DNA from: Xiphydria camelus
Taxonomy: Eukaryota > Arthropoda > Insecta > Hymenoptera > Xiphydriidae
Reading direction: 5' to 3'
DNA: 64,000 nucleotides
NCBI GenBank assembly: GCA_963678675.1
Contig: OY783195.1
Coordinates: forward strand, 26,275,385-26,339,384
Below the pieces are notes generated by a model. It made no database searches and was not told where the DNA came from. It saw nothing but the letters and a program-made list of their open reading frames with translations. How positions within the stretch are numbered: position 1 is the first letter of the stretch; every line of letters starts with the position of its first letter. Of the stretch, positions 1 to 10,470 are shown one piece after another. The translations under genes were made by a program, and so were the position numbers.

Positions 1-33
1 TCGACATGTAAATTCATATTATGTACGATTTAG

Positions 34-1676
34 GTCAATCACGGTACATGTCGGCTCATCGCACCATGCCTATACAAGCCAGTCGCTGGCAGTGGCATAA
101 AACGAAGGATTTATTTCACTTTTACACTATGCTCGGGATGATTCCTGTTTTGACCGGGGTCTTTTTAGTATACGTATTTGTCGGTCCCGCCACGCTCACG
201 CCTATACCCGAGGGCTACACTCCGAAACACTGGGAATATCACAGGGTGAGTACAGTTGAGCTTCGTTAACTCGAATCTCAAGGGAAATGAGAAATCCTTC
301 AACTTATCGTAATTACGCTTTATCGGACTTCGACTAAGACTAATAGAAGGAAAAATTAAACTTATAGACAGTAATCTTTTATTAGAACAATGAAATATGT
401 GAGTACATATATGTGCATGTATGTAGCATACATGATGTATATACATACGCATATATGTTATATGCAAACGACGTAAGGTAAACCACCCAGTTATTGGACA
501 CCTTGCAGTTATTGGACAGTCTAATTTAAATAAACAAAAACAAGATTCCTAGTTTTTACTTTAATAAATATCATCAAAAACCGTACCTGGCTTATTGATT
601 CTAGCCTGTCCAATTACTGGATTGAGTATTTCCAAAAAATAAGAACACTGTCCAATAACTAAGTTTTTTGACTTCATTCCAGTCTTTTATTGTTGAAAAT
701 TATATTCTTTCCAACTAACAATTGTAAGTTACTAGAATGTAAAACCAATATATTTTCAATCAAAATAAGCCACCACTCATATCTCTAGGTAGAAAAATAT
801 CTTTTTAACACAGTCTCAAATCTTGTGAAATGCTTAAGTGTCCAATAACTGGGTGGTTTACCCCACATGCATAAAATATAAGAAAGAAATTGGAAATGTC
901 AAATCTCTCGATTCGGATTCATTGTATTCCACAAACAGTTATTTACAATAGTAAAAGCAACTGAAGCATGAATTTGCGAATAAGTGTAAAAAGCAGTAAC
1001 TCTGAACACAAGCGATGCACGTGGGCAGAACCCCCAAGGTTCCAAATTATGACATGATGTTCCTACACAGACGAGGCTCAGATATCAATTCAAGTTATAG
1101 AGGCTAAAGTCGCATGACTTCGAATTATAGAAGATAAATTCGAGTAACAGAGGTTGTGTTGTTCAGAAATCGAGTTATAGAGGCAAAACAATGTGTCTGG
1201 AGAGCTTGTGAGCGATTTGAGTTATCAGATGTTCATTTTTCGATTTAAAGAGTTTTTGGCCTACCAAGATCAAGGAAATAGAAAAATTCATAGTCTTATA
1301 GAAGTTGGAGTTATCAAAGTTCGACTGTATACGTATAAAAGGGAATAATTGCGCGCCTTGTCGTTAAATCGAGATGCAAAGTTTCTGCCGTAACTCGCAC
1401 GCCACCCTTCCAAATTCTTCCCTCTTTCAGAATCCCGTCACCAGATGGATGATGCGCTACCTGTTTTCGCCGCCGCAGCAAGATTACGAGAAGTATATGC
1501 ACTACGTAGCCGAGGAAACCGAAAAAGCGCAGTTGCGGGAGCTCGAAAGAAAGATTAAGGGCTTGATGAAGGAGCGACGCGATTACCAAGCCTACTACTA
1601 CAGGCCTTACATTACGAAGTATCACTACGTAGTGAAAGAGGAGGAAGAGAAATTGCCTCTCATCTCTGGCGATTAA
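34..1676 (+). CDS. NDUFB5: NDUFB5 (complex I SGDH subunit), last two exons; 5' end outside window
   Basis: Accessory subunit of mitochondrial respiratory complex I (NADH:ubiquinone oxidoreductase, 1 beta subcomplex 5), a single-pass inner-membrane protein. Exons seen: 34-245, after an acceptor ending TTTAG, and 1431-1676, ending in TAA. The 245/246 donor (AGG|GTGAGT) and the acceptor CTCTTTCAG join in phase 0 as ...EYHR|NPVTRW. The first part reads GQSRYMSAHRTMPIQASRW, typical of the mature N-terminus, then a hydrophobic helix (MLGMIPVLTGVFLVYVFVG) and PEGYTPKHWEYHR. The second exon is the charged matrix/intermembrane tail with YLFSPPQQDYEKYMH and a lysine/glutamate-rich end. The presequence must be encoded upstream of the window. 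Family recognition is by remembered conserved motifs and not by a search; I am confident. The 1.2 kb intron carries a MITE. Confidence 0.9.
477..862. mobile_element. MITE with 25-bp perfect terminal inverted repeats
   Basis: Positions 477-501 and 838-862 are perfect 25-bp inverted repeats (starting GGTAAACCACCCAGTTATTG). The interior has further copies of the subterminal motif (ACAGTCTAA side and CTGTCCAATAACT side). No ORF. It lies inside the NDUFB5 intron. Shorter elements with similar ends (GGGTAA...CAGTT.TTGAC) lie at 18555-18684 and 57437-57510. The rest of this intron (863-1430) shows nothing else I can name. Confidence 0.75.
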
Positions 1677-1864
1677 TCTGGACGAGGAATACTCGGACAG
1701 GTTGGTTCGAAAGATCGATTTATTATCGCGTCGTGTGATGTTTCCCGATTCTTTCGATCATAGTCTGTTCGACTCTAAATTAATTAGAAGTAAATGAAGG
1801 TACGTCGTAGAAATTTATCTAATTACCGCTATTTAACCTTGTACAGCCAATGTGTAGAGAGATA

Positions 1865-1870
1865 AATAAA
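1865..1870 (+). terminator. Polyadenylation signal candidate for NDUFB5
   Basis: AATAAA lies 189 nt after the NDUFB5 stop, the first canonical hexamer downstream of it. The position is plausible for an insect 3' UTR. Confidence 0.5.
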
Positions 1871-1879
1871 AGCGCGAGA

Positions 1880-2757
1880 AATACTGAGAACGAACACTTT
1901 GCCGCGAATGCGCGGTAGGTTTAATGGCATCGAGTTGCACGGAGCCATAGAATTTTAAATCGGGTATAAAATTGAACGACGAGTAGAACAACGAATCGAG
2001 CATGGAACAAAGGAGGCTCGACCCGGAGTAGAATGGATGGTAACCGCGAGAAGCTTGCGCAGTTGCGCTCATCTCGACGGACTGCGTCATAATGGAGGAC
2101 CTTTGATTGCCCAAACATCGGCACAGGATCGGCTGCGCTTTGCTTAATTCGTTGTTTCTCTCCTCGTTACTCGTATCCAGCTTTATCCTATGGCGTAGCA
2201 TTTACGTGCTATGATTGTCAAATTCTCGAACTAACTTTTGTCAGACCAAACGTTAGAAGCAATTACTCGCGAGGTCTAGTCTTGCAATAAAAGCCTCGTG
2301 CCCCTTTACACATTGTTCTGTTATAAATTCAATGAGTTTTATCTTCCAATCCATTCAGCAGACGCGCTATGAAATAAAGAAACCCCTTCCCACCCTGAAA
2401 ATCCATAGAATGCTGATTACGATTGGTTGAAAACTCGTTTTTTCGAAACGCGATTTCCTAACTCGCGTTACATACGTCCATTTAAAGACAAGCATAACGC
2501 ACTGCCACAGGCAGAGCAATTAAATTTATGCTCTATTTATCTTCCAGTTAGCTGGTAGATAAACGTGCGATAGCCGTGACATTTATTACGTATGTGCGCC
2601 AATGAAAGCTCGCCTATTATGTTATACAATATAGATATTAACATGCAGATCGATTTTTTCTTCTAAGCATTCTTTGCAGCATACTCTAATAAAGTTCTCG
2701 ATACTCGTTTCATTTCTGAGTTTACTGGCAAAGAAAGAATGGTAGAAATTACTCTCT
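1880..2757. other. Intergenic, nothing recognised
   Basis: A 122-codon minus-strand open frame occurs at 1833-2201, but it overlaps a second open minus frame, has no family motif and lies in the downstream region of NDUFB5. I see no supported gene here. Confidence 0.4.
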
Positions 2758-2944
2758 ACCGAGTGTCCGCCGAGGAGCCCCACTTTTTGAATTTCCCTGA
2801 CATTTGACTTCGGTAGTGGTTGGGTCGGTGCTCTAGTCCTGATAGTTAGAGTTGGCCTATCAGGACTAGAGCACCGACCCAACCACTACCGAAGTCAAAT
2901 GTCAGGGAAATTCAAAAGGTGGGGCTTCTCGGCGGACACTCGGT
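2758..2944. mobile_element. Near-perfect palindromic MITE, about 88-bp arms
   Basis: The left arm 2758-2845 and right arm 2857-2944 are inverted copies with very few mismatches around an 11-nt spacer (TTAGAGTTGGC). The ends read ACCGAGTGTCCGCCG. A related block with CCCTGACATT and GGTGCT..AGTC motifs lies in the palindrome at 4884-5080 and at 4370-4425. No coding capacity. Confidence 0.75.
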
Positions 2945-2976
2945 ATATCAGTTTTCTAGCGAAATTTTTCGGTCTA

Positions 2977-3108
2977 AGGGCCGGTTTTACCAACAGGTAT
3001 AAACGCGGTATAGCGCTATACTGAGAGAATAACCATAGGGCTTATTGCTGGTTATTCTCAGGATAGCGCTATACCGCGTTTATACCGTGTTGGTAAAACC
3101 GGCCCTAA
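2977..3108. mobile_element. PIF/Harbinger-like MITE, long TIRs
   Basis: The termini are inverted repeats beginning GGGCCGGTTTTACCAAC, with about 57-bp arms (2977-3037 and 3051-3108). Both sides are flanked by TAA, compatible with a 3-bp TWA target duplication. GGGCC-type ends with TWA duplications are known for PIF/Harbinger elements. A decayed Harbinger transposase fragment lies about 1 kb downstream, which supports the assignment. Confidence 0.6.
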
Positions 3109-3537
3109 ATAATTCGTTGCGCCTGAACCTATGCAACTACAGAAGTGCTTGCATTGCTCGTCAATAATCATACTTATTTCATATCGAAACAAGTGTCGGA
3201 CTTGAGGGATATCGAAGGATTTTCTTTAGCCGATAAAATGTGAAATAGAATATATTTCTATTCATAAAATGATCAGTGATGTTCTCAGAAATGGAAAAAC
3301 ATCTGGCGTAACATCTACGCTCGTTCGTCGTTCGATCTATTGAAAACTGCGTACAGGTAAGTAGGTAAGTTATTATAAATTGTTATTATTTATTTAGTAT
3401 TTTTGCAGGTACTAGGTGTTAAATAAGGAAAATCAAAATAAAACAATAGTTTGAAGCAATCAAGACATGTTTTTTTGTTAATTGATTTGTATAGAGAAAA
3501 GCCAAGTCTTTAGGATTCTACTCATAATCATTATAAG

Positions 3538-3735
3538 TTGAAATCAAAGAGAAATGACGACTGGAAAGAAATTTCTAGTATTTTCAAATATGATGTCAGC
3601 GACGTTAGGAAAAAAACGGATTCGTTATTAACGTCGTTTCGATGTGAAAGACAAAGGTGCGAGGACACTGCGAAATCACGTTGGTACCTACTGACGAAAT
3701 TTATAAATCAAAGTGGTTTGCTTTTAAGGAAATGA
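3538..3735 (+). pseudogene. MADF/Myb-SANT-like domain fragment (Harbinger accessory protein type)
   Basis: An open stretch reads DDWKEISSIFKYDVSDVRKK...LLTSFRCERQR...RWYLLTKF. This is the C-terminal two thirds of a MADF domain (W.EI pattern, KK..SL..SF.RER, then W....F). MADF/SANT proteins are the second ORF of PIF/Harbinger transposons, and they also occur as host transcription factors. There is no start context or upstream half, and a HARBI1-like fragment lies 400 bp away on the opposite strand, so I read it as a transposon remnant. Confidence 0.5.
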
Positions 3736-4140
3736 AATTTTTTTAAAACAAATTCACCCCACGTACAGCAATTGATACACAATGATAAGTATTTGGATAA
3801 ATAATAAAACTAATTTGTTTCGATTTTTATTGGATGTGGCATTTATTCATAAAAATTACAGGTATTTTATAAGTTTTATGCATAATTATTTTGCCAGTGT
3901 ACTTGACCTACCGTTGAGAAATATTCCGTAAATTCAATGCGTATCTGCTCATTATTTACTGAGAGCAGATCTTCGCGGTATGTTTTGTAACGGCAGAAAT
4001 GAACCTAATGGATCTACTTCATTTTCTCTGCGCGGAGTACCTGATAGCTCCATTATTATCACGATCTAAAGTTTCTCTCGGTGAATAGACATTTCTGAAG
4101 AATTTACTTTTTCTTAAAAAGTTGTGTAAACATACACAAG

Positions 4141-4332
4141 TCATTTAGTAGCCCGATTCGGCTTTCGCAGTACTCTAAAGACAGAGGATAAAATCCCAAA
4201 AGCATATTCAATAACTATATGCGCCCTTCTCAGTCTGTAGTTGAATACCCTTTTCATGGATCCAGGTTCTTGATGTCCAGAATAAGGTTTCATAATATAC
4301 TTTTGCAAAGGGAAGACATCATCGGCCACCAT
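4141..4332 (-). pseudogene. HARBI1-like transposase fragment (PIF/Harbinger, DDE_Tnp_4)
   Basis: The minus-strand peptide contains VADDVFPLQKYIMKPYSG, then VFNYRLRRAHIVIEYAFGIL and SSVFRVL. This is the conserved block around the second and third acidic positions of Harbinger transposases (GDxAFPL..YLM.PY..., FNYRLSRAR.xVENAFGIL..RFRV). Only about 60 residues remain, with a stop close behind and no N-terminal half. It is a dead fragment, probably of the element that also left the MADF-like piece at 3538-3735. The family call is strong, the boundaries are not. Confidence 0.7.
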
Positions 4333-4883
4333 TATACCGTATGTCCAACGGCAAACCGAGCGCTCGCCGAAAATTTGAAATTTGACTTCGGCAGTGTTTG
4401 AATGGTGCTTGAGTCATTAGCTTTGTTCGCAGAGCAGTCACAAGGCTATTTATAGCAGAAGAGTGCGCTACGTAATGCTAGCAGTACACGCTCGCCGAGG
4501 AGACCCGAGACCAGGCGAGAGCGAGAGTGTATGTACCTGGTGTTCTCGCCTCGTCCTCGGAGCGCTCGGTCTAGAAGCAGTCTCCAATATGAGTCAAAGA
4601 AAGCAAGAGCATAAGTGGGGGGTAGGTATATACAGTGCTCTCGGTCTCTCGTCTCGGGCCGTCTCGCCTCGGCATGTCTCCCGCTCGGGTCTCCTCTCTT
4701 GGGCTCCAACATTTATAAATGTAAAATTTTTTTAAATATTTAGTTCTGGTCTTGTTTACAAAATTGTTCTTTATCGTCAGTATACTTAAAAATAATGCAA
4801 GTGGTAACAATATTTAAAAAATTGCTAATAATGTGTAACCTATGTATTTTACAATTAATAAAAGAGTTGTATCAATATATTTA

Positions 4884-5080
4884 TACCGCATGTACCACGA
4901 GAAACGCATCAAACAGCGAGACCCTGACATTTATCTTCAGCAGTATTTGCCGACGGTGCTTGAGTCTTTTATAGGTAGGTATAAAAGGTATATAAAAGAC
5001 TCAAGCACCGCCGGCAAATATTGCCGAAGGTAAGTGTCAGGGTCTCGCCGCTTGATGCATTTCTCGTGGGACATGCGGTA
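4884..5080. mobile_element. Palindromic MITE, about 95-bp imperfect arms
   Basis: Arms 4884-4975 and 4987-5080 are inverted copies with scattered differences; the ends read TACCGCATGT. Both strands translate to nearly the same spurious peptide because of the palindrome, so the open frames here are not genes. Confidence 0.7.
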
Positions 5081-5320
5081 CAATACTTGTATTACTTTTT
5101 TCTTAAAATTAACCACATGAACCACATTATTTTTCTGAACACATAAAGTATAAATAAATATTCCATACTTTTAATGAACTCCGTGTAACACGTAATCTAA
5201 GAATTTATTTATGCATTGCATCTAACAAGCATTATTTGTTTTTTATTACTCTAAGTACTTACCGGAAAAATTTAAGAAAATACAGATCACTATAACAAAT
5301 CACTATCCTGTTTGTATACA

Positions 5321-5402
5321 TATCGTCCCCTTCATGACATAATGACGTATCTGACTATCAACTTTATGGCACTTACGTCGGTATGTCGTAAAGGGGACGA
5401 TA
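5321..5402. mobile_element. Small MITE, 82 bp
   Basis: The 20-bp ends TATCGTCCCCTTCATGACAT and their inverted copy (one mismatch) at 5383-5402 bound an 82-bp unit containing TGACGTATCTGACTATC. No coding capacity. Confidence 0.55.
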
Positions 5403-5635
5403 TATAGCATAAAACTATGAAACACAAAATACATAAGCAAGCATAAAATGTAGTGTAAGTAAATAAAGCGAAGCCATCATAAATGCCAAGTGAAACTGAA
5501 GAAACATCAAAATTGACGCCTGCGCCTTGCGCCTTCTCGATAATACAAGCGTCCTCTCGCGCGGTAAACTAAACTAAACTTGCCAGTTTAAGTACAGCTT
5601 TTATGCCTTTTGAACAGTTTTTATGTTTGCCTATG

Positions 5636-5789
5636 TGGCACCGTGTCGATAGCACAGCATCGTCCCCATTTCGCGACGGAATGTGGTTGGAACGAAAGAT
5701 ACGACGAAGAGAGACTTGGAAATTGAAACGGCGTCTTCATCATACTCAACCGATATTCCTTGAAATGTGCGAGTTCCTGCAAATTTGAG
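5636..5789 (+). other. Probable 5' UTR exon of sulfotransferase copy 1 (start not resolved)
   Basis: Sequence homologous to 11946-12104 upstream of the second copy. It ends at a donor TTTGAG|GTGAGT in both copies and is followed 178 nt later by the acceptor CTTCCACAG just before the start codon. The transcription start is not visible. Confidence 0.45.
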
Positions 5790-5975
5790 GTGAGTTCCGG
5801 CCCCCGCCGAATTAGTCGCCCTTCTTGCACTTCGTACACGCTGATCTCACGAAAACGCATCGACCTTGGAACACGCGTTGCCGAAAATGCCGCGCGGCCT
5901 CGTGTCGTGCAAGATCACTCGGCAAGACCCGTCGTCGCAAAACACACGTATTTACGCGCTTCCACAGGTACAAAG

Positions 5976-7694
5976 ATGTCCAGGCAACTGAGTTTCTACA
6001 GTTTGGTAGGATTGATATTCCTCTGCTTCTTCTTTCTTCGGCTGAATCAGCATTACAATGGCTACCCAGAAAGTCGACCGCAGGCCGTGCTTTTCACGAG
6101 CAAAAATTGGGAGGTGAGTCCGTCTCCGCCGAAAGATTCCATGTTCACATTACACGGTCGTCAGAGCGGTTTGTCGAGTCGAAATCTCGTCTCGAGTTTA
6201 TTCCGTCTCCGCGAATAAAATTCAGGCTTGTGTGACGTCTTCTCGTAGACGCCCGTCGAGGACGCCATCGATAATGCCACCCTCGCCGAAATCCAAGACG
6301 TCATAGACTGGCAGAGGTGGTCCATCGGGAGAGATACTGAGGGCTACAATTATCCCAATGGGCGGTACGGCATTAACGCGAGGTAATCTCACCATCGTCG
6401 TCGTCCACTATTTCGCGTTATCGTGATACGCACGAGTGACGCCACTCGATTCCTCTTCGTCATACATTACAGTAAGTTGGAGGATCTGGTAATGGAGAAA
6501 GGAGGCAGGCCGACGAGGAGTGTTATTCTCACCACTTGGCGAAGCGGCAGCACCTTCTTAGGTGATATTATGAACGCACATCCAGCCAGTTACTATCATT
6601 ACGAACCGTTGGAAGACTTTGGAATAGTGCAGGTAAGGGCCGGCGAGCCCCTCGCTCAGAAGGCGTTGAAGAATATCAGATCGCTCTTTACGTGCAATTA
6701 TGAGGACATGCGTGAGTATTACACGCGTCGATGCCGTACGTTCTCATTTGGACGTATATCCCCTGTTTTAGGTAATTATCTCAATTTTGGCAAGACTGAC
6801 GCGTTTTTCCAGGATCATAATATTTATTTGTGGCAGCAGTGCCAGGCTCATAAAAAGATCTGTTTCGAACCTCGGTTTCTCTCGAGGTTCTGTCGTCTCT
6901 TTCCATTCCAGTTGATGAAATTGACACGGCTCAGATTGCGCGTCGCGGAAGAACTTTTGGAACAAACGAGGCGAGTGCCGTTCCCTCCTATGTTCATCCT
7001 ATCATCGGGGGTGGACTGTCTCTCTCTCTCTCTCGTTCATCTTATTGATAAGTTCCGTTGTCGTTTCACCTGCTTCAGCTTGGGTGTAAGATTGATGTTG
7101 CTCGTTCGGGATCCACGCGGTACCTTGCAGTCGAGAAAGCACCTCAAATGGTGTCAGGAGTACCCCGATTGTTCGGATCCGGTACTCCTCTGTTCCGACA
7201 TGGTTTCCGATTTCGACGCAGCGACGCGATTGATCAAGAAGTACCCCACGACCTTTAGGTTCGTTAAATCCGAGCGAACTTGACCTGGTCGTGGAAATTA
7301 CCTTTGCAAGTCTTGCATCCTCATTCTATATGCTCTTCTCCCTTTCCATTTTAACCGCAGAGTGGTTCGGTACGAGGATCTCTCCCTGGATGTCTACAAA
7401 TATACTAAGGATGTCTACAATTTTTATGGATTGGACTTTCACGCGAACGTCAAACGATTTTTGGATACGCACACCAATAAAAACGTCGGCGATGTGTACA
7501 GCACTTTTCGGAATTCAAAGGCAGCTCCGTTTCATTGGCGAACTGACCTTAATTTCAAAGAAATCGACGAGATACAGCGAGCGTGCGTAACCGCTATGCA
7601 ATATTGGGGCTATGTGCCCGCTCACAATGCTTCTCACCAGAGAGAATTCAACCCGATTACGGGATACAGCCTCGAGTCGTATGGTACGGGTTGA
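5976..7694 (+). CDS. Golgi carbohydrate (Gal/GlcNAc/GalNAc 6-O-type) sulfotransferase, tandem copy 1
   Basis: Transfers sulfate from PAPS to sugar hydroxyls in the Golgi. Exons: 5976-6113, 6249-6382, 6473-6711, 6772-6970, 7079-7258, 7361-7694; all phases close to 407 aa. The start ATG is 8 nt after the acceptor. Residues about 5-23 are a hydrophobic type II anchor (SFYSLVGLIFLCFFFL). The 5'-PAPS loop is TTWRSGSTFLGDIM, followed by HPASYYHYEPL. The 3'-phosphate site is LLVRDPRGTLQSRKH, then KWCQEYPDC and VVRYEDLSLD near the end, all typical of the CHST1-7 superfamily. The 6970 donor is GCGAGT (a GC-AG intron) and the 7258 donor is a weak GTTCGT. A second copy of about 2 kb lies at 12291-13934. 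Exact sugar substrate unknown. Confidence 0.9.
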
Positions 7695-7820
7695 GAGTGG
7701 CGCTCCATCCTGAGAACCTCATTTCGAATACCCACATAATATGTATGTATGATATCAACGTACGTACTATATTTCTAGCTATAATTATTAAACAAAAAAT
7801 TCAAAAAGATAAGAAAGTTA

Positions 7821-7834
7821 ATAAAAATAAATAA
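7821..7834 (+). terminator. Polyadenylation signals after sulfotransferase copy 1
   Basis: Overlapping AATAAA hexamers lie about 130 nt after the stop codon of copy 1, in an A-rich tract. Confidence 0.4.
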
Positions 7835-8572
7835 ATATCTAAGCCTAAAAAAATAACCTCTTTAAAAAAATATATTCCTAAATTTAATAAAGGACCCCGC
7901 ACAATCCTTATGGGAACTGGGTCCCGGTGGATTTGGTTGACATCTTCTTGACATATGTTGTAGATCTTGTTCTAATCAAAAGTTATCATTGCCGCAACAA
8001 CGGAAAATGGACAGTTTTTGAGTTTTGAGACCTTAAAGCTCATACTTTTTGCTTTCCGTCATACGATCTATTGAATCGAAATAATCATATAAAATCAGGT
8101 TATCTGTGAATTTTGCTCAAAATCACGTATTTTGTGTGTGGTTGGTGAGCTACCGATTCCGGTGTCACTCGGTCAGACAAAAAATAAGCAGTTATGGGGG
8201 GAAGGGAGACTTTAAAGTTGCCGCTTTTTACTCGAAACCATACACTCTTTTTCAGCCAATTCAAGCACGCATTCTAGATCATGTGCGCTCTTGTGAGCAC
8301 GTGTTTGCCTTCATATACTTTTTTACTTGCGTCCGTACACTCTGCTGTATTAAATTAGTCTTATGGCTCTTAGATCCTCGTGAATATGTCTCACCTGCAC
8401 GAATATTACAGGTCATGATCAGCTATTCAAATATCACCATAAATGCAAACTCAAAAAATAAACAGGTTCGAAACTCGGAGACCTTAAAGTTGTCGTTCTT
8501 TACTTGCGATCTTACGTCATCAGTGTGGTATTTCACGCAACTCACCCTCATAGCATAGCAATGTTTTAATAG
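7835..8572. other. Intergenic between sulfotransferase copies
   Basis: AT-rich. An open frame at 8106-8558 has no recognisable domain. Two imperfect direct repeats of a GAGACTTTAAAGTTGCCG-like motif (near 8207 and 8480) suggest old repeats. No gene supported. Confidence 0.35.
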
Positions 8573-8687
8573 CAACTTTACCTCTTTTTAAACAACCATC
8601 GCCTGAGCTCGTGGTCTATTCTGCGATTAACGTTAACGTAAACGTGGTTATGCTCGGGCAATGGGTGTTCCAAAAGAGGTAAAGTTG
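8573..8687. mobile_element. Short inverted-repeat element
   Basis: CAACTTTACCTCTTTT and its inverted copy at 8672-8687 bound 115 bp without coding capacity. Compatible with a small MITE. Confidence 0.45.
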
Positions 8688-8689
8688 AT

Positions 8690-9317
8690 ATTAAATATCA
8701 GACGCTCTGTAAACTCACATGCTAGAGGTCCATGCTTTGCAACTGACACATTATCACAGTAATAGTTCGACACACCAAATTACCTTTTAGTTTTAATAGG
8801 TGAACTTGTTTCCAATCATCGCTCGCTGCCGCTACAGATGAACAATTCCTGGAAGGTAAATAGCTCGAAAGAAGTACAAGTTATTTAACGCTGGAATAGT
8901 TGATACGGGAAGGGCGTATTACAATTAATATAACGTGGGTGATAGATGCTCGGTGACAAGCATGACATTGTCCGATGTCCACCGAGTCATCTTTTTACGG
9001 ATAGAACACGAGTTAGATGCTCTTCGGTTGCACCTGTGCAAGAGGACATGTAAAGAAAACCGTTAAAGACTTCATGAACATCTTGTAACCTACTCGTTGT
9101 GCAGTAACACTTAATATCAGTTAAAGGGGAAGCAAAAGTTATTGACAAATCGGTTACCGGTTTTTAAACACTTGGGGAATTTCGTCGAAGAAACCCGACT
9201 GATTATTTATTATCACTTCTAAAAATTATTCACCAATTCACGATTTCGTGGTTAGACGCTTCGATCTCTCGAATTGACAGCTATCGAGGAATTAAACGTT
9301 TCACACTTCTCACTCTT
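8690..9317. other. Intergenic, nothing recognised
   Basis: No ORF, RNA gene or clear repeat found on either strand. Confidence 0.3.
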
Positions 9318-9487
9318 AGGGCTAGCGCATACATACAATTTTTTAGTTGTACAACTATTTAATTGTGTACCACAAGTCTATGGGAATGTATGAGCATGCA
9401 CATACTATCAACTCGATAGTATGTGGAAGTCGAGACGAGCATACAACTCGACTAAACAGTTTAACGACGTATGTATGCGCTAGCCCT
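9318..9487. mobile_element. MITE, 170 bp, 17-bp TIRs
   Basis: The ends AGGGCTAGCGCATACAT and their exact inverted copy. The interior has a palindromic ATACTATCAACTCGATAGTAT core. It abuts the next MITE directly, sharing the TA at 9487-9488. Confidence 0.65.
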
Positions 9488-9488
9488 A

Positions 9489-10080
9489 ATGGTGCCCATC
9501 CACATACAGGTGGACTGCAGGCCTGTGCCTTCAGTCCGTCGAAACTGTTGAAAAAACTGCGCGTGTGTGGCGGTTGATCTGCAGACCAGGCCTGCCGTGC
9601 TAAACTTTCATTGCTGTGAAAAATTGTCTGTCAGTTGTATACTTAGGTGCCCGGACGGTTTGACGCTCCCACTCCACAGGCACCGCTACAGCGCCCTGGC
9701 GGTTAATGCTTCCACTCGAGCGGCGCCTCTACGGCATTCGGGCGGTTTGGTACTCGATATGTTTTATTTCCGATATGCGAAAAAATTAGCGATATTGCTA
9801 CACTGCAGTCCACAATTAAAAAGCGGTATCTACAGAAACAGTAAAAAAACGAGAAAACTGATGCTGCAGTCCCGAACTTTGAGCGATCGCGCCTTCAGTC
9901 TGTACTGTGTGTGTATGGCGAATCATCCGGCGGCCTGCAGTCCCTTGACTGTCCGGCTTTGGCCTGCAGTCCGCAACTGTTAAGTTGAACTGAACGTGTG
10001 TGTTCAATGGCAGTTCGGAACTGCAGATCAGAACTGTCAGATCATGGACTGCAGTCCGCCTGTACGTGGATGGGCACCGT
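9489..10080. mobile_element. 592-bp non-autonomous DNA transposon with CTGCAGTCC subterminal repeats
   Basis: The terminal inverted repeats match over about 34 bp (ATGGTGCCCATCCAC / ACGGTGCCCATCCAC, continuing to CTGCAG). TA flanks it on both sides (9487-9488 and 10081-10082). The interior repeats CTGCAGTCC or close variants at least eight times in both orientations. No transposase is encoded. Its right end abuts a hammerhead-containing retroelement piece. Confidence 0.7.
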
Positions 10081-10145
10081 TAGGCAGGAGTCGGCCTAGC
10101 CTTACTGACGAGTCCACAGGCCGACTCCGGGACGAAACGCTCTGT
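10081..10145 (+). ncRNA. Hammerhead ribozyme, copy 1, lacking the 5' strand of stem III
   Basis: The core CTGACGA (10105-10111), stem II GTCC/GGAC and GAAAC (10134-10138) are intact. The 3' strand CGCTCTGT (10138-10145) is present, but the partner ACAGAGC and the GUC cleavage triplet are absent because the transposon at 9489-10080 adjoins. The loop motifs AGTCGG (10089-10094) and CCGACT (10121-10126) are complementary, as in the other copies. Confidence 0.7.
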
Positions 10146-10457
10146 CGATATCATGGCGACGACACTCGACAACCCCTCCGTTCAAGCGCTGAGCGTTTAT
10201 TCCAGCAATGCCAAGGACAAGATCCGTAGGCCCTGTGCTCCCATCCCACCAGCTTAATCACACTCCAGCTTCGAATATGTGCCAGCGGCCTCAACTAATG
10301 TTAGCTAGGTCTCCAACCTCTTCTTCTGCAGGTTTATAACCCCACGGATTGGTAACCGTCAAGGAGGTGGTTTAGTCGGTAGGCATTTCGATGAATCCGA
10401 CACTACCCTTCATTGGGTATCTTAGGAAGATTCCCCTCCTCGTCCCTTAAAAAAAAA
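10081..10457 (+). mobile_element. Hammerhead-containing retroelement piece with A-tail (copy 1)
   Basis: The order is: most of a hammerhead ribozyme motif (10081-10145), then an ATG (10153) opening a short frame beginning MATT, then a stop in the CCAGCTTAA stretch, then a 3' region with a GGTTTAGTCGG...CCGACACTACC stem, ending in nine A residues (10449-10457). The first part matches copy 2 at 10491-10575 closely. The layout looks like a short or internally deleted non-LTR element (or SINE) with a LINE-type tail. It starts at the position equivalent to the ribozyme cleavage site. The LINE clade was not determined. Confidence 0.55.
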
Positions 10458-10470
10458 TCGACACTCATGG

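Noticed and set aside
1833..2201. 122-codon minus-strand frame downstream of NDUFB5
   Set aside because: No motif, overlaps another open frame, and falls in the likely 3' flank of NDUFB5.
4842..5125. Two similar peptides on opposite strands
   Set aside because: They are the two arms of a palindromic MITE read on both strands, not a conserved protein.
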